This document shows positions 42,250 to 55,332 of a stretch of 64,000 nt of DNA, piece after piece. The DNA is from Aquibacillus kalidii (lineage in GTDB: Bacteria; Bacillota; Bacilli; Bacillales; Amphibacillaceae): the NCBI RefSeq assembly GCF_014280935.1, contig NZ_JACLZI010000039.1, positions 1 to 64,000 on the forward strand, in the 5' to 3' direction. The translations under genes and the position numbers were made by a program. Every line of letters begins with the position of its first letter. Position 1 is the first letter of the stretch. The notes beneath the pieces are model-generated. The model worked only from the letters and a program-made list of their open reading frames with translations, made no database searches and was not told the origin of the DNA.

Positions 42250-45200
42250 TTTTTCTCACTCCTTCTAATTTTGTTAAATAGTTAAGAATATACGTACCTA
42301 TTTCGGCTAGCGGAACAGGTTGACACATGTCTTTATGACGACAATGAATTTCGTGCTCCTTAATATCTCCTGTTACGTAAGGCTTCCACGTATCTGTGTA
42401 GATAGGATCGAACCAGTCAGGGATAATTGTCGAGCGGAAAAATAGCAGATCCCCATGATAGGCTTTTGGCCGATAGTTATGAAGAAGCGTTACCGAATTG
42501 ACATACGTTTCCTTTAAATTCATTAGTGTCTCATTACTCAAACTGGCTAGAGCACTTCCGTCTTTTTGAAGAAGATCCAAGACATTTTCAAACGTAACTT
42601 TTCCTTCACTTAAATTGTTAGGTTCGTATCCTCCAAGGGCAAGCAAAGCTGTAAGTACTTCATCATCGTCAGGACTTTCTTTCATTGGTAAGTAGTGACT
42701 AGGATAGGCATCTAGCATAGCCAAAAGTCCAACTTCTTCTCCTTGACGCTGTAATTCAGTTGCCATGGCATGGATGACATTTCCTCCAAGCGACCAACCA
42801 ACTAAATGATAAGGACCATGTGGCTGTATGGTTTGTATATGTTCAACATAATCCCTTGCCATTTCTTCCATTGAGGTCGGCCATCCAGTTTGTTCGCCAA
42901 TTCCACGAGCCTGTAATCCGTACACCGGGTAATCCTTCCCAAGCATATGGAGTAGACCCGCATAACACCAACTCAGTCCCCCTGCTGGATGAATACAAAA
43001 CACAGGTGGTTTTGTTCCGCCTCTTCTAAGCGGTAACAGGATATCCAATGCACTCGAATTCCCTCCACCTTCGAGCTGCTCTGCCAATCCTGCAATCGTT
43101 GGAGCCTCAAATAAACTTCCAATCGTCATTTCGACGCCGAGTGTTTGTTTGATCCTTGTCATCAATTTCACAGCAAGTAGGGAATGACCACCTAGATCAA
43201 AGAAGCCCTCATCTATCCCAACACGATTGAGATTCAATACTTCCTTGAATAACTGGCACAGCACTTCTTCTTGTGGAGTTCTAGGTCCCCGTTCAGATAA
43301 TGCTCCGTCATATTCAGGAGCAGGCAATGCTTGTTGATCTAGCTTACCGTTTGGCGTCAAAGGCCATTCCTCCACATAAACAAATGCAGAAGGTATCATA
43401 TAATTCGGAAGTCGATCGGAAACATATGCTTTCCAATCTGCATTGTCTAGCTTTACACTTGCTGCTGTTTGTAAATAGGCGACTAAACGCTTATCACCTG
43501 GTTGATCTTCACGAACAAGAACAGCTACTTGGTTTACATCAGAATGTTGCGCTAAGATCGTCTCAATTTCACCAAGCTCTATTCGAAAACCTCTAACTTT
43601 CACTTGATGATCTGCTCTTCCAATGTAATCAAGCGTTCCGTCCTCACGCCATTTAGCAAGGTCTCCAGTACGATACATCCGAGAACCATTGTCTCCGAAA
43701 GGATTAGCAACAAACCTTGTGGCAGTTAAGCCTGGGCGACTTAAATAACCTAGTGCGAGTCCCTCTCCCATTACATACATTTCACCAACTACTCCAGGTG
43801 GTACTGGTTGTAGCCATTGATCTAGCACATATACACCAAGGTCTGGGATATTCTCACCAATAATGCTGTTAGCACGAATATCCACACTTTCCTTATTTAA
43901 TTCTATAAAACTAACATGGACCGTTGTCTCCGTAATACCATACATATTGATTAACTTCGGTGCATCGTCTAGATGACGCTTATACCAATCAGCTAATCGT
44001 CCCAACTCAAGTGCCTCTCCACCAAAAATAACGTAACGAAGTGAAAGTTCTTGTCCAATCTCTTGATAATCTTGATCTGCTTGCATGAGCTGATAGAACG
44101 CAGATGGGGTTTGGTTTAATACAGTCACCTTCTCCCTAACCAACAGGGTTAAAAATTCAACCGGTGTACGACTAATATCATGCGGTACGAGCACTAAGCG
44201 ACCTCCATATAACAGTGCCCCCCACATTTCCCATACGGAAAAATCAAACGCATAGGAATGGAAAAGTGTCCAAACGTCATCCTGATCAAAATGAAACCAG
44301 TGAGCTGTTGACCCGAATAATCGTATTACATTTTGATGAGGAATGATGACTCCTTTTGGATTCCCTGTTGACCCAGATGTATAAATAACGTAAGCAGGAT
44401 CTTGTGGCATTAATGGCCTCATACGCTCTTGGTCGGTCGGGTTGGAACACTTTTGCCCTTCCAACTCCCTCCCTAATTTCGGATCATCAAGAATGATTAG
44501 CTTTTCATCCTTATCGTCCCCTACATCCTCTGCATGCTTACTAATGGTAACGGTACATACTGGCTGTGAGTCATTTTTCATATATTCGATTCGTGCAGTT
44601 GGATAGTTAGGATCTAGTGGGACATAAGCTGCTCCTGCTTTTAAAATGCCCAGCAAGCCAATAATCATATCTAGCGTACGTGGCATTGCTAATGCCACAT
44701 ATTGACCTGGGCCAACTCCTTTGCTAATTAATAAATGTGCTAGACGATTCGCTTGACTGTTTAGTTCTGCATAGGAAAGTGTTTGATTTTCAAAGGTCAG
44801 TGCCTGTTTGTTTGGATAGGTGTTGACTTGCTGTTCAAACTGATGTGGGAGCGTATCCTCCACCACACGCATAGCCCTGTTACTCCACTGATTTAATAAG
44901 GATGCTCTTTCCTCTTTTAAAAGAATGTCCACTCTAGAAATTGACTGATCTATGTTTTCGGTTGCCGTTTTAAAAAATTGCAGCAATCTATCGACTAGTT
45001 TTTCAATGGTTTCCGGCTTGAACAAGTCTTTCCTATATTCCACTATGCCTTCCAAACCCTCACCTTTAGTAATGGCATGCTCTATGAACTCAAATGTCAG
45101 ATCGAATTTTGACGCACCAACACTTCCAATGCTTACCCTGCTATCTAAACCAGGCAATGAAAGAGATGGTTCTGGTGTGTTCTGAAGGATAAGCATCGTT

Positions 45201-48200
45201 TGAAACAGCGGATGTTTCGACCTTGACCTAATGGGATTTAATACTTCAACAAGTCTTTCAAAAGGAAGGTCTTGATGCTCATACGCACGTATATTAGTAG
45301 TCCGAATCCGTGCAAGTAGCTCACGAAAAGTCGGATTACCTGATGTATCTGTGCGAAGGACGAGTGTATTTACAAATAAGCCGACAAGATCATGTAATAC
45401 CTCCTCACTCCTTCCTGCGACAGGGGTACCTAGTGGAATATCGTCACCGCCCCCCATTCTCGTTAATAAAGCACTCAAGCCTGCTTGAAGAACCATGAAT
45501 AAGCTGACCCCATTTTCCATAGAAGTCTCCATTAGTTTTTGATGGAGAGAAGGCTCTATCCTGAACGAGTATGTGCCTCCTTGATTGGATGCCTCTACTG
45601 GTCTAGGATAATCCGTAGGTAATTCGAGTTGATCAGGTAAACCCGCAAGTGCATTTTTCCAATACTTCATTTGCTCCGCCATTAAACTATCGCTTTCCTT
45701 TTCCTCACCGAGTAACGAGGATTGCCACATGACATAGTCTGAATAATCAACAGGTAGATCATCCCAAGCCGGAGCCTCTTGTTTTGAACGTGCATGATAA
45801 GCCTGTTCTAAGTCACGTGTAAACGGATGAAGGGACCAGCCATCCCCAACCATATGGTGGATAAGTACAAGTAAGGTATAGCGTTCCTTTCCCTTCTCAA
45901 ATAACCGTATTTGACAGCATGGCTCATCGGAAAGGCTAAACCGATACTGAACTGCCTCTTTTAGTACCTGATCCATTTCTGACGGTTCAACGATTTCTAG
46001 CGGTAGCGAAGGAATGACCTGTTTAGCATCCAAAATGTATTGGTTTGCTTCTCCTTGATTGTTTTTAAAAATGGTACGAAGCGCCTTATGTCGATCGATA
46101 ACATCATATAATGCTGATTGTAATGCATGGTGATCAAGGTCCCCCTCAAGATCAATCACGATCGGAATATTATAGGTAGGACTTGGACCTTCTAGCTGAT
46201 GTAAAAACCATAGACGCTTTTGTGCAAAAGATAACGGAATTACCTCTTGTTTCTCCACTTTGCTAATCATCGGTCTAGCTTGTCTTCCTACAGTGAGATG
46301 TTCAATAAGACCTGCAACAGTTGGTGCTTCAAATAGCTTTCCGATCGTAATGTCCACATCAAACATATCCCGAATACGGTTGATTAGTCTTCCTGCTAGT
46401 AAGGAATGCCCACCTAGATGAAAGAAATGATCATGAATACCAACATGTGGGATACCAAGAACCTCTGCAAAGAGCACGCAAAGAATTTCTTCCTGAGGTG
46501 TTCTCGGTTCCTGAAACTGTGTACTATTATTTTGTTGAGGAGCAGGTAAAGCCTTCTTATTAATCTTGCCATTTGGTGTTAATGGAAAGTCATCTAGCAT
46601 GACAATAGCAGCTGGAACCATATACTCTGGTAAATGGGTAGATGCTAAATCACGTAACTCCCCTTGAATGGATACGGAATCAGAAATAATATAAGCAACG
46701 ATACGCTTGTCACCAGGTCGATCTTCTCGAATCATTACTGTGGCCTGCTTTACTTTTTTGTGTTCTGACAAAACGGCCGTAATTTCTCCTGGTTCAATTC
46801 GAAAGCCTCTAACCTTCATTTGGTCATCTGCCCGTCCAACATACTGAATCGTACCGTCAGCATTCCACAATGCTCTGTCCCCAGTACTATACATTCTTTC
46901 CCCTTTTACACTGAATGGATTGGCGACAAATCGCTCAGCAGTTAATCCTGCTCGATGATGATACCCTGCTGCAAGCCCTTTTCCAGCAATAAACATATTT
47001 CCAACTACCCCAGGTGGAACTGGCTGGAGACTATCATCCAAAATATAAATGTTTGTGTTCCTAATTGGTCTTCCTATGGATGGGATACTTTTCTCTTCTA
47101 TTGGTAGGTTCATCGCTGTTGACCATACAGTCGTTTCCGTCGGACCATAGAGATTTGTGACTGTACACTTCTGTTCATGGAGTGCTTTTAGCAAGGCTTG
47201 TGGCAGAGCTTCTCCTCCAACAAGTACTTGTAACCCTTGAACAGCTTCAGGAGTCATTGTCACAATAGACTGCCATAATGTAGGTGTCGCCTGCATGATC
47301 GTAATCGATTGTTCTTTTATTTCTTGGGCAAGCTGACGTGGATCTTGTATTGTCTCCTTATCGACAATGACACATGTTGCACCTGAGAGTAATGGTAAAA
47401 ATAGCTCTAATACAGAGATATCAAAGGCAATGGTTGTGACAGCAAGCAGTCTTTCCTTTGCGGAAAGGGAGAACCTTTGATTCATCGCCACCAGAAAATT
47501 GGTCACACCGTTCTTCGTAATTACTACCCCTTTTGGTGCCCCTGTCGATCCAGATGTGTAGATCATATAAACAGGGTCATCCCCCGCTACATCTACTTCT
47601 GGGTAGGATTGTCCCTGAAGTGCCTTTAATTCCCTTCTTACCTGTTGGCTATCCATCACGAGACATGGCACATTCCTTGATTGAAAATGCTGACTTGTTG
47701 AAGTGTATGTAATCGCATAGGTTGGTCCTGCATCCTTTAACATGAAGTCAATTCGATCAGCTGGATAGCTCGGATCGATTGGTACATAAACAGCTCCAAC
47801 GTTCATGACAGCTAGCATAGCAAAGACCATCGTTTCAGAACGCGGAAGTGCTAAAGCAATTACATCCCCCTTCCGAATTCCATGTTGTTCGAGCAAATAA
47901 GATAGGCGATTAACCTGTTCATAGACTTCTTGATAGGAATAGGATTTGTCCCCAAAAACGATTGCTTCCTGTTCAGGTGTTTGCTGAACTTGCTGTCTAA
48001 ACCCAGCAACAATACTGTGAAGAGAATTCTCTTCACTCGTATCATTCCACTTCTCTACAACCTGATCATATTCCCCATCTAATAAAAGTCTCTGTTTTGC
48101 AATAGGTTCGTTATAATCGATGTCAGTAAGCTCTGCCATACCTTTCACTACCCGTTGCATATGGAGCTCTACGTCACCTGATGCATAGATAGCTGGATTA

Positions 48201-49390
48201 AAGTTAACCTCGATACGAATTCCTTGTTCCTGTTCATAAATATTTACAGATAAATCTTCAGTAGGTCCAGTCGCGAGTTTATGTGTCAATCCTCTTGCTT
48301 CACCAAAATTCCACTCATAGGAAAATGGCATAATATTGATTTGTGGACCAAACAAGCGCACCTGATCACCCACTCGATTCAAATCACGTCGTAAATCCTC
48401 ATGCCGATAAAGCTGGTGGGAACGAAGCCGCTTCATATTTTCCCTTATTTGATGTACAAGTTTTAAAAAAGACTGGTCAGAACAGACCGTTACACGAAGT
48501 GGTACTAGATTCATAACCATTGCTGGAACTTGTATAGCAGCAGATCCAATCCGATTCATCATCGGAACACTTAGCACAACGTCTTCTGCCCCCGTTAAAC
48601 GGTGAAGATACACAGCAAAAGACGCGATCATTACCTCTGACCAGTGTAAAAGGTTATCGCTAGCCTTTTTTTTCAACAACTCAAATGTGCTACCATTTAA
48701 GAAGTCATGATACTGACCAACACTTTCCGGTATGGTAGAAGTTCGCTCCGATAAGCTCACGACTTCTGGCTGATCGGAGAATTGCTCCATCCAATACTGA
48801 CGGTCCAAATCGAATTTATCGGAGTGACGATAGGCTTGGTCTTCATCTAAGATAGACTTAAAAGAAGAGAATAGACCATTTCCATCAACTATCTTCCCAT
48901 TCAATAATGATGTGTACCATTTCGAAACACCCTGACTAAGTAAGGTAAAACCATATCCATCTACTGCAATATGATGCACTTTTAGATACCAATAGTAGTG
49001 ATGTTCACTTAATTTGAATAAGAAAGAAGTAAAGAGAGAATCCTTACTTAAATTAATCGGTGTGGACACGTCTTCTTTCATCTGACATAGCGCTTCCTTG
49101 TATGGATCCTCTTTGTTAGTTAGATCGATAACGAAAAATGGACAGACCCGTTCCGACCTTAGCATTTGCCACGGTCCAGTTTCCTCTTCTCCAAAATGCA
49201 TATGAAGAGAATCCGCTTTTAACAGTGTGTTTCTAACAGCCTGTTCGAAGCAGGTCATATCTAAAATGCCACGAATCTCCACATATTCCGCTGTATTATA
49301 AATAGGATTATTTGGATCTAGTTGTTGCGCATACCATATGCCAGTCTGCGCACCCGTTAAAGGCCAACGCTCGCTACTTGTCTGTTGCAT
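42233..49390 (-). CDS. dhbF: Dimodular non-ribosomal peptide synthetase DhbF
   Basis: Assembles and cyclises dihydroxybenzoyl-Gly-Thr into the trimeric lactone. About 2385 residues, order C-A-PCP-C-A-PCP-TE: condensation motifs HHIAVDG (near 155) and HHMVGDG (near 1200), adenylation cores [11 protein letters not shown] and [11 protein letters not shown], carriers LGGHSLLAG (near 1020) and LGGHSLLAV (near 2080), thioesterase Ser in GWSLGGN (near 2190). Specificity residues read by eye: domain 1 D-I-L-Q-V-G-L-V-W (glycine-like), domain 2 D-F-W-N-I-G-M-V-H (threonine). I use ATG 49390 with GGGAGGG six bases upstream. All catalytic residues are intact. Confidence 0.95.
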   Translation of the reverse strand: MQQTSSERWPLTGAQTGIWYAQQLDPNNPIYNTAEYVEIRGILDMTCFEQAVRNTLLKADSLHMHFGEEETGPWQMLRSERVCPFFVIDLTNKEDPYKEALCQMKEDVSTPINLSKDSLFTSFLFKLSEHHYYWYLKVHHIAVDGYGFTLLSQGVSKWYTSLLNGKIVDGNGLFSSFKSILDEDQAYRHSDKFDLDRQYWMEQFSDQPEVVSLSERTSTIPESVGQYHDFLNGSTFELLKKKASDNLLHWSEVMIASFAVYLHRLTGAEDVVLSVPMMNRIGSAAIQVPAMVMNLVPLRVTVCSDQSFLKLVHQIRENMKRLRSHQLYRHEDLRRDLNRVGDQVRLFGPQINIMPFSYEWNFGEARGLTHKLATGPTEDLSVNIYEQEQGIRIEVNFNPAIYASGDVELHMQRVVKGMAELTDIDYNEPIAKQRLLLDGEYDQVVEKWNDTSEENSLHSIVAGFRQQVQQTPEQEAIVFGDKSYSYQEVYEQVNRLSYLLEQHGIRKGDVIALALPRSETMVFAMLAVMNVGAVYVPIDPSYPADRIDFMLKDAGPTYAITYTSTSQHFQSRNVPCLVMDSQQVRRELKALQGQSYPEVDVAGDDPVYMIYTSGSTGAPKGVVITKNGVTNFLVAMNQRFSLSAKERLLAVTTIAFDISVLELFLPLLSGATCVIVDKETIQDPRQLAQEIKEQSITIMQATPTLWQSIVTMTPEAVQGLQVLVGGEALPQALLKALHEQKCTVTNLYGPTETTVWSTAMNLPIEEKSIPSIGRPIRNTNIYILDDSLQPVPPGVVGNMFIAGKGLAAGYHHRAGLTAERFVANPFSVKGERMYSTGDRALWNADGTIQYVGRADDQMKVRGFRIEPGEITAVLSEHKKVKQATVMIREDRPGDKRIVAYIISDSVSIQGELRDLASTHLPEYMVPAAIVMLDDFPLTPNGKINKKALPAPQQNNSTQFQEPRTPQEEILCVLFAEVLGIPHVGIHDHFFHLGGHSLLAGRLINRIRDMFDVDITIGKLFEAPTVAGLIEHLTVGRQARPMISKVEKQEVIPLSFAQKRLWFLHQLEGPSPTYNIPIVIDLEGDLDHHALQSALYDVIDRHKALRTIFKNNQGEANQYILDAKQVIPSLPLEIVEPSEMDQVLKEAVQYRFSLSDEPCCQIRLFEKGKERYTLLVLIHHMVGDGWSLHPFTRDLEQAYHARSKQEAPAWDDLPVDYSDYVMWQSSLLGEEKESDSLMAEQMKYWKNALAGLPDQLELPTDYPRPVEASNQGGTYSFRIEPSLHQKLMETSMENGVSLFMVLQAGLSALLTRMGGGDDIPLGTPVAGRSEEVLHDLVGLFVNTLVLRTDTSGNPTFRELLARIRTTNIRAYEHQDLPFERLVEVLNPIRSRSKHPLFQTMLILQNTPEPSLSLPGLDSRVSIGSVGASKFDLTFEFIEHAITKGEGLEGIVEYRKDLFKPETIEKLVDRLLQFFKTATENIDQSISRVDILLKEERASLLNQWSNRAMRVVEDTLPHQFEQQVNTYPNKQALTFENQTLSYAELNSQANRLAHLLISKGVGPGQYVALAMPRTLDMIIGLLGILKAGAAYVPLDPNYPTARIEYMKNDSQPVCTVTISKHAEDVGDDKDEKLIILDDPKLGRELEGQKCSNPTDQERMRPLMPQDPAYVIYTSGSTGNPKGVIIPHQNVIRLFGSTAHWFHFDQDDVWTLFHSYAFDFSVWEMWGALLYGGRLVLVPHDISRTPVEFLTLLVREKVTVLNQTPSAFYQLMQADQDYQEIGQELSLRYVIFGGEALELGRLADWYKRHLDDAPKLINMYGITETTVHVSFIELNKESVDIRANSIIGENIPDLGVYVLDQWLQPVPPGVVGEMYVMGEGLALGYLSRPGLTATRFVANPFGDNGSRMYRTGDLAKWREDGTLDYIGRADHQVKVRGFRIELGEIETILAQHSDVNQVAVLVREDQPGDKRLVAYLQTAASVKLDNADWKAYVSDRLPNYMIPSAFVYVEEWPLTPNGKLDQQALPAPEYDGALSERGPRTPQEEVLCQLFKEVLNLNRVGIDEGFFDLGGHSLLAVKLMTRIKQTLGVEMTIGSLFEAPTIAGLAEQLEGGGNSSALDILLPLRRGGTKPPVFCIHPAGGLSWCYAGLLHMLGKDYPVYGLQARGIGEQTGWPTSMEEMARDYVEHIQTIQPHGPYHLVGWSLGGNVIHAMATELQRQGEEVGLLAMLDAYPSHYLPMKESPDDDEVLTALLALGGYEPNNLSEGKVTFENVLDLLQKDGSALASLSNETLMNLKETYVNSVTLLHNYRPKAYHGDLLFFRSTIIPDWFDPIYTDTWKPYVTGDIKEHEIHCRHKDMCQPVPLAEIGTYILNYLTKLEGVRKNEESV

Positions 49391-49412
49391 AAATGTCCCT
49401 CCCTTTGTCATT

Positions 49413-50303
49413 TCAGACATGCTGACCTTTTTTTACTTCCACAATATTCCACCAATCCTTTAACGTTGGCTTCTCAGCCAAGGTCATGAAGTTAATATCT
49501 ATTCCTACTTGTCTCAACTCTTCTGTGAGACTCATCATCCGGATGGAGTCTAAGCCTAGATAAATCAGATTTTCTTCTGCCGAAACGTCTTGAGGGTCTT
49601 GTTCCAACAATGCTGCGACTCTATCACGAAGTCCTTCAAATGAATCTAAACCTGCTCGCGGATGTTCAAGTCCGATTTGTTCTAGAATCTGTTCTGTTGT
49701 AACGGTGACACCGCATCGTGTAGCTACATATTGCATGGCCATTTTATGTTGTTCTTCCGTAAAGTCAGCTACAGCATCGGCAACAAAAAAGCTTTGAACA
49801 TCGTTCATAAAGGCTTCTGTAGCTGTAACTAAGCAGCCAATATGTGCATAAACACCACAAATGATGAGTTGATCACGTCCTGTTTCTTGAAGAAATGTCT
49901 GAAGACTCGTACGTTTGAAGGCACTATAACGCCATTTCGTTAAAACAAGGTCATCCTTATTAGGTTCAAGTCCATCAATTATTTTTGTAACGGATCGATC
50001 ATCAGACAGGCCGTCTCCCCAGAAGTCTTGAAGAAGTGCTCGATCTTTTGGATCCTGGTTTCCCGGCTGTGCCGTGTAGACAACTGGAATGTTTAGTCTT
50101 TTGCATTCCTTTTTTAGAGTGGCAATATGTTTCACCAATTCAGGAATAGGAGATTCTTGCATGTCATAAGCATTCAAAAAATATTGTTGCATATCATGAA
50201 TAAGCAGCACAGCTCGATTCGAATCAGCCTCCCATGAAACTCGGTTAGTTGGCATGTCTAATTTCGTTGGCATATCATAGCTTTTAATGGTTGGTAATCC
50301 CAT
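49413..50303 (-). CDS. dhbB: Isochorismatase / aryl carrier protein DhbB
   Basis: Bifunctional: the N-terminal 210 residues hydrolyse isochorismate to 2,3-dihydro-2,3-dihydroxybenzoate (catalytic Asp in [11 protein letters not shown], Lys in [10 protein letters not shown], Cys in GVYAHIGCL). The C-terminal carrier domain (Ser in LGLDSIRMM) holds 2,3-dihydroxybenzoate for DhbF. ATG 50303, eight bases after AAAGGAAG, gives [15 protein letters not shown], which fits B. subtilis DhbB; the frame opens three codons earlier at GTG. Confidence 0.95.
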   Translation of the reverse strand: MGLPTIKSYDMPTKLDMPTNRVSWEADSNRAVLLIHDMQQYFLNAYDMQESPIPELVKHIATLKKECKRLNIPVVYTAQPGNQDPKDRALLQDFWGDGLSDDRSVTKIIDGLEPNKDDLVLTKWRYSAFKRTSLQTFLQETGRDQLIICGVYAHIGCLVTATEAFMNDVQSFFVADAVADFTEEQHKMAMQYVATRCGVTVTTEQILEQIGLEHPRAGLDSFEGLRDRVAALLEQDPQDVSAEENLIYLGLDSIRMMSLTEELRQVGIDINFMTLAEKPTLKDWWNIVEVKKGQHV

Positions 50304-50323
50304 TCTAAGCACTTCCTTTCACA

Positions 50324-51937
50324 TTATTTTAAATGGGGTAACTGCGCTTCAATTAGTTGTCTTAGCTTCTTCTTACTCACTTTCCCAAGTGCGGTTTGAG
50401 GGAATGAATTGATCCATTCAACGCGATCAGGTATTTTATACGCCGCCAATCCTCGATCATGAAGAAACGTGCGGATTTCTTGCGTTGCTTGGTGCTCACC
50501 CTTTGGTATGAGAAATGCACACGAACGTTCACCGAGGTATGGATCTGGCATCGAAACAACTGCCGCGTCAAAGACATTAGGATGAGCTAATAGATGGTTT
50601 TCGACTTCTTCAGCAGCAATTTTCTCGCCACCACGATTTATTTGATCTTTGTCCCTTCCTTCCACAATGATGTAGCCGTCTTTGTTGAAGCGAACCAGAT
50701 CTCCTGTTCGATAAAAGCCATCATCGGTAAAGGACTTTGCATTATGCTCATCTGCTTTATAGTATCCGCGTATGGTATATGGGCCTCTCGTTAGCAGCTC
50801 CCCAACTTCACCTGGTGGAACATCCTGACCATCCTCATCAACGACTCTAATTTCGTCATAGGGAGACATCGGCCGCCCTTGCGTATGAACAATAATTTCC
50901 TCTGGATCATCAAGTCGCGTATAATTAACAAGTCCCTCAGCCATGCCAAAAACTTGCTGCAACTTACATCCGAAAGCAGGCTGTATCCGTTTCGCACTTT
51001 CTGCACTAAACTTCGCCCCCCCTACTTGGATCACTTCCAAGCTAGAGAGATCATCACGACGATTTTTCACCGCTTCTATCCACATTATGGCAATGGGCGG
51101 TACCATTGCGGTAATGGTTACGCGCTCTTTTTCGATTAGTGGGAATGCCTGGTCTGGGCTTGGACCACTAGATAAAACGATACGTCCACCCGCATAAATC
51201 GTCCCTAACACACCAGGTGAGCTTAATGGAAAGTTATGTGCAATCGGCAATACTGCTAAATAAACACTCTCCTCCGTTAATTCGCAAACTTCATTACTCC
51301 TTCTTAAGCTATAAATATAATCATCATGCGTTCGTGGGATAAGCTTCGAAAGTCCAGTGCTACCACCCGAAAGCTGTAAAAAGGCAACATCGGATGGATG
51401 AATTGTAGATGGATCAAATGGTGTATCATTATACAAATCTAATAATGGAACAAACTGTTCTGTATGACCCTCGACAATAACATGCTTCAGCGTCCTTACT
51501 TCCTTTTTAACCAGCTCTGCCATCGAAAGGTAATCAAAACCCGCGTGCGTGTCAGGTATAATTAATGCTTTTGCTTCGGAAAACTCACAAAAGTAACGTA
51601 CCTCGCTATAGCGGTGGGATGGGAGAGCGAAGACGGGCAAAGCCCCTATATTAAATAATGCAAAAATAACTTCAAAAAAAGCCACTTCATTCGGTAACTG
51701 GACAACAACTCGATCGCCCTTCTCCATTCCAAGTTGTTGAAATCCTGCTGCTAATTGTTCTACTCTTTCTTGTAGATGTGCATAACTAATTTCGCCAGTA
51801 CTACTTGTAATTACCGTCTTATCTCCATATTGAATAGCTCGGCTTTTCAGCATACCTGCAAACGTCTCCCCTCGCCAACAGTCCTGTTGGCGATAAAAGT
51901 CTGCAAATTCACTTGGCCATGTTGGACAACCTTCCAA
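50324..51937 (-). CDS. dhbE: 2,3-dihydroxybenzoate-AMP ligase DhbE
   Basis: Stand-alone adenylation enzyme that activates 2,3-dihydroxybenzoate and loads it onto DhbB. About 537 residues. ATP-binding loop [21 protein letters not shown] near 190, [33 protein letters not shown], and the C-terminal Lys in [11 protein letters not shown] are present. The first TTG of the frame sits one base from GGAGG; the next TTG (51937), seven bases from it, is the likelier start and gives [11 protein letters not shown], as in homologues. Confidence 0.94.
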   Translation of the reverse strand: MEGCPTWPSEFADFYRQQDCWRGETFAGMLKSRAIQYGDKTVITSSTGEISYAHLQERVEQLAAGFQQLGMEKGDRVVVQLPNEVAFFEVIFALFNIGALPVFALPSHRYSEVRYFCEFSEAKALIIPDTHAGFDYLSMAELVKKEVRTLKHVIVEGHTEQFVPLLDLYNDTPFDPSTIHPSDVAFLQLSGGSTGLSKLIPRTHDDYIYSLRRSNEVCELTEESVYLAVLPIAHNFPLSSPGVLGTIYAGGRIVLSSGPSPDQAFPLIEKERVTITAMVPPIAIMWIEAVKNRRDDLSSLEVIQVGGAKFSAESAKRIQPAFGCKLQQVFGMAEGLVNYTRLDDPEEIIVHTQGRPMSPYDEIRVVDEDGQDVPPGEVGELLTRGPYTIRGYYKADEHNAKSFTDDGFYRTGDLVRFNKDGYIIVEGRDKDQINRGGEKIAAEEVENHLLAHPNVFDAAVVSMPDPYLGERSCAFLIPKGEHQATQEIRTFLHDRGLAAYKIPDRVEWINSFPQTALGKVSKKKLRQLIEAQLPHLK

Positions 51938-51948
51938 GTGCAATCCTC

Positions 51949-53136
51949 CTATCTATTATGAATTCCCATTGCCTTTAGCATCGTTTGAAATTTAGCCCCT
52001 GTTTCTGCTAATTCTTCCTCTGCCTTTGATCCAGCAACAACGCCAGCACCAGCAAATAGTCTAATGGAATGGTCACAAACCTCTGCACAACGAATCGTTA
52101 CCACCCATTCACCGTCCCCGTGTTCATCACACCAGCCAACCATCCCAGTGAAATATCGTCGTTCAAAGGCTTCGATATTTTGAATAGCTTGATGTGCTGC
52201 TGTAGCAGGATAGCCACAAACAGCTGGAGTCGGGTGAAGCGCAGAAGCAAGTGCTAGTGAAGAAGTGTTGGCTTCTTTTACTGTCCCTTTTATTTCTGTG
52301 GATAGATGCCACATTGTTTCGGTTTGAATGAGTGTAGGTTTTTTTGGTATATCGAGTTTGTCGCACAATGGTTGAAGCGCCTCTTCAACTGCATGGACAA
52401 CAATTGCATGTTCATGAAGGTCTTTGGTAGAGTTTAATAATTCATTTGCCCGCCGCTGGTCCTCCATAGGATCCTCACTACGGGGACGGGAGCCTGCTAA
52501 CGGATTTGCTGTAACGATCTGACCTGATTTAGAAACGAGTAATTCAGGACTTGCTCCAATTAAGGTCCGATGACCATTACTTTTATCATTTGGTAGATCA
52601 ATAGAGAAGGTGTATCCCTGTGTATTATGTCTTGCTAGTTTCGTTAAGATAGGTTTAATTTGAATAGGTTCCTTCGACTTAATATCTAAGGAGCGTGAAA
52701 GTACAATTTTCTCTAGCACCCCACTATCAATAAGCTCGAGCCCTTTATTGACACCCTCCATGTAAATGTCCGGTTCTGGAATCTCTTGTACTGAGTATGA
52801 AGATAAAGCACTTGCTTCTTCTTCGACATCACACCAATCCAACTTACTAGCTATCTCCATTTCATTCGGGACGACTAAGTGTACTTGTTCGTCAGGGTCA
52901 AAAGAAAAAGCACCAATAGCAACAGGCTTAGGATGCCCCTCCTTTTTAGCACGGTGGATCGTTGTTTGAACAGTTTCTGCTAGATTCGTAGATTTTCGAA
53001 GTGTTTCAGGTTCTACTTTAGAAAATATTCCTCTACCTCTTATTGTGTGGTTGGGAGAAGCTAAAAAGTAATCCCCTACCTTATAAAGGTCTAATAATCT
53101 ATTACCCGCTAGTTTAGAAGCTTCTGTTATACTCAA
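51949..53136 (-). CDS. dhbC: Isochorismate synthase DhbC
   Basis: Converts chorismate to isochorismate, first step to 2,3-dihydroxybenzoate. About 395 residues of the chorismate-binding fold, with [10 protein letters not shown] near the N-terminus, [41 protein letters not shown] and [13 protein letters not shown] as conserved blocks. The start is most likely TTG 53136, ten bases after GGAGG, giving MSITEASKL; the frame upstream of that overlaps dhbA and reads poorly. Confidence 0.94.
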   Translation of the reverse strand: MSITEASKLAGNRLLDLYKVGDYFLASPNHTIRGRGIFSKVEPETLRKSTNLAETVQTTIHRAKKEGHPKPVAIGAFSFDPDEQVHLVVPNEMEIASKLDWCDVEEEASALSSYSVQEIPEPDIYMEGVNKGLELIDSGVLEKIVLSRSLDIKSKEPIQIKPILTKLARHNTQGYTFSIDLPNDKSNGHRTLIGASPELLVSKSGQIVTANPLAGSRPRSEDPMEDQRRANELLNSTKDLHEHAIVVHAVEEALQPLCDKLDIPKKPTLIQTETMWHLSTEIKGTVKEANTSSLALASALHPTPAVCGYPATAAHQAIQNIEAFERRYFTGMVGWCDEHGDGEWVVTIRCAEVCDHSIRLFAGAGVVAGSKAEEELAETGAKFQTMLKAMGIHNR

Positions 53137-53162
53137 TGACTCACAACCTCCTTCTATTTTGG

Positions 53163-53936
53163 TCAAACACCAAGTGTAGCGCCGCCATCCACACACACAT
53201 CCTCCATCGTCATCTGGCCGGCATTGTCCGATGCCACAAACAGGACTACATTCGCGACATCTTTTGCTTGTCCTAGTTTTCTGAGAGGAATACCTACTCG
53301 ATATGCCTCTGGCGTTCCATTTATTGACTGTTCGGCTCCGTTATCATCTGTCCAAAGCTTACGCAACATATCTGTTTCCGTTGAGCCTGGTGATACAATG
53401 TTGCATCGTATATGGTAGGAAGCTAGCTCTAGACCTAAACATTTGGTAAACATGGTAGCTGCAGCCTTAGATGCTGCATAAGCTGCCATCGACATTCTAG
53501 GCATACGCCCTGCATTTGAACTTACGGTAACAATTGAGCCTTGCTTTCTTACTTTCATTCGTTTACTAACCGATTGACTAACAAGGAATAGCCCGGTGGA
53601 ATTGACAGCAAATGTTTGATCCCACGCCTCTTTTGTCAGAGCATCAACGGGAGCTACATGCAGGATTCCTGCAACGTTCACCAGTATGTCAATTGGTCCA
53701 ACACTAGTTTCAACAGTATCAACTAGCCCCTCGACTGCCTTAGCATCACTAATATCAATACAAAATGGATAGACGTGTGACCTTCCCTGCTTTATACGTT
53801 GTAAAGCTTCTTCCTGACGATCCACTGCGACTACCTTAGCCCCGTGATTAACAAATGATTCGACAATTTCACTTCCAATTCCACCAGCAGCACCTGTTAT
53901 AACAACCGTTTTACCAGTTATACCCTCGAGCTTCAT
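53163..53936 (-). CDS. dhbA: 2,3-dihydro-2,3-dihydroxybenzoate dehydrogenase DhbA
   Basis: NAD-dependent short-chain dehydrogenase that makes 2,3-dihydroxybenzoate, 257 residues. Cofactor motif VVITGAAGGIG, active Ser in VTVSSNAGRMP, YxxxK in AAYAASKAAA, and NIVSPGSTETDM. ATG 53936 with AAAGGAGG upstream. First gene of the operon, directly behind a Fur box. Confidence 0.95.
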   Translation of the reverse strand: MKLEGITGKTVVITGAAGGIGSEIVESFVNHGAKVVAVDRQEEALQRIKQGRSHVYPFCIDISDAKAVEGLVDTVETSVGPIDILVNVAGILHVAPVDALTKEAWDQTFAVNSTGLFLVSQSVSKRMKVRKQGSIVTVSSNAGRMPRMSMAAYAASKAAATMFTKCLGLELASYHIRCNIVSPGSTETDMLRKLWTDDNGAEQSINGTPEAYRVGIPLRKLGQAKDVANVVLFVASDNAGQMTMEDVCVDGGATLGV

Positions 53937-53974
53937 ATTATTCCTCCTTTCTTCAATTGGCTTAAACATACAAT

Positions 53975-53993
53975 TGATAATGATTATCATTTT
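53975..53993 (-). promoter_or_regulatory. Fur box of the dhb operon
   Basis: TGATAATGATTATCATTTT (plus strand) matches the 7-1-7 Fur core (TGATAAT-n-ATTATCA) almost perfectly. A weaker Fur-like stretch, ATGATAACCGTTCTCAA, lies at about 54010-54026. Confidence 0.9.
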
Positions 53994-54174
53994 CATATGT
54001 TACGATACAAATGATAACCGTTCTCAACGAGCTTCTCAACCCCCTTCCAGTTATTTGAAAACTTAGACCTATTTCATTTACATTTTTTACCACCTACTCC
54101 CATACTTTGGAAGTAACTCTTGCTTTTTTTTTATGTAGATTTGGACTTTTAACCATTATTTTCAAAAAATGGTA

Positions 54175-54221
54175 TTGAAAATCATTCTCATTAACTATAT
54201 AATTGAAAACGATTATCAATA
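54175..54221 (+). promoter_or_regulatory. Promoter and two Fur boxes of the siderophore uptake operon
   Basis: TTGAAA (54175-54180), 17 bases, TATAAT (54198-54203). A Fur box TTGAAAATCATTCTCATTA (54175-54193) covers the -35 and spacer, and a second, TTGAAAACGATTATCAATA (54203-54221), covers the start point region. Strong iron repression is expected. Confidence 0.88.
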
Positions 54222-54317
54222 TCATCTAAAAGAACTACTGCAAAAGTTTTATAAAGGAGGAATGAGTCAATCGGATGGTAGTAGTTTTATGTACATATTT
54301 TGAAGGAGGAAATGTAA

Positions 54318-55319
54318 ATGAAAAAGACAATGAAGCTTTTAGCAATTCTAGTAATCTTCACTTTAGCACTTGTTGCATGTAACCAATCAGAAGATACAGC
54401 AAGCAACAAGGAAGAATCGAAAGAGCAGGAAAACACAGCGAAAGCGTCCGATGAGACAAAAGAGGAAACGAAAGAGGCTACTACACAAACAATCTCTTAC
54501 CTAGGAAAGGATTACACGGTTCCTGCTACGATTGAATCGATTGCAACGGCAAGCTTAGAATCAATGGAGGACGCAGCAGTTTTAGGAGTTAAGCCAATGG
54601 CAACCATAACAGTTGGAGGAGAAATACCAGCATATGTTGCAGATGAATTAGCTGGTGCTGAGGACATCGGTTCTAAAAGACAGCCAAGCTACGAGAAGCT
54701 GTTAGAGCTTAAGCCCGATGTTATTCTTGGAACATCTAAGTTTCAACCAGATGTTGCAGAAAGTTTAAATAAGGTTGCACCTATGTTCCCTGTCTCTCAT
54801 ATTTCAACAGATTGGGAAGCAAATTTGCAGCTACTAGGACAACTTACTGGTAAAGAAGAGAAAGCAGAAGAAGTTATCTCACAATATATAGAAGATGCAA
54901 AGGCACTTCAAAGTGAACTAAAGGAAACAGTTGATGGAAAGAAAATATTAGTCGTACGCGTTCGTAAGGGTAGTCTTTTCGTTTATCCAGAGGATGTTTA
55001 TTTAAACCCTGTTCTTTATACTGATCTAGGGATTCAAGTACCAGAAGTCATAAAGGCAGTAGAGGCACAGGAAATGATCACATTTGAAAAGTTAGCTGAA
55101 ATTAACCCTGACTATTTATATTTACAATTTGAACAATCAGAAAATCCTGACTCCCCAGAATATGTAGCAGAGCTAGAAAATAACGCCATTTGGAAAAGCT
55201 TAAATGCGGTGAAGAATGAGCAAGTGTTTATTAATGCCATTGATCCACTAGCCCAAGGTGGAACAGCATGGAGTAAAACGACTTTCTTAGAAGCAGTAAA
55301 AGAAACATTAACGAAGTAA
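54318..55319 (+). CDS. Siderophore-binding lipoprotein (FeuA/FepB type)
   Basis: Surface receptor of the iron-siderophore importer. 333 residues: signal peptide with lipobox ALVACNQSED (Cys21), a Glu/Lys-rich linker to about residue 55, then a type III binding-protein fold with the usual long connecting helix (LELKPDVILGTS, then EEVISQYIEDAKALQSEL). ATG with AAGGAGGAAATG upstream. It resembles FeuA, the bacillibactin receptor, and its neighbours agree. Divergent from the dhb operon. Confidence 0.9.
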   Translation: MKKTMKLLAILVIFTLALVACNQSEDTASNKEESKEQENTAKASDETKEETKEATTQTISYLGKDYTVPATIESIATASLESMEDAAVLGVKPMATITVGGEIPAYVADELAGAEDIGSKRQPSYEKLLELKPDVILGTSKFQPDVAESLNKVAPMFPVSHISTDWEANLQLLGQLTGKEEKAEEVISQYIEDAKALQSELKETVDGKKILVVRVRKGSLFVYPEDVYLNPVLYTDLGIQVPEVIKAVEAQEMITFEKLAEINPDYLYLQFEQSENPDSPEYVAELENNAIWKSLNAVKNEQVFINAIDPLAQGGTAWSKTTFLEAVKETLTK

Positions 55320-55332
55320 GGTGCGGCTATTC

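Noticed and set aside
54255-54303. Small upstream reading frame before the siderophore receptor (MSQSDGSSFMYIF)
   Set aside because: The GGAGG is only one base from its ATG, too close for normal initiation.
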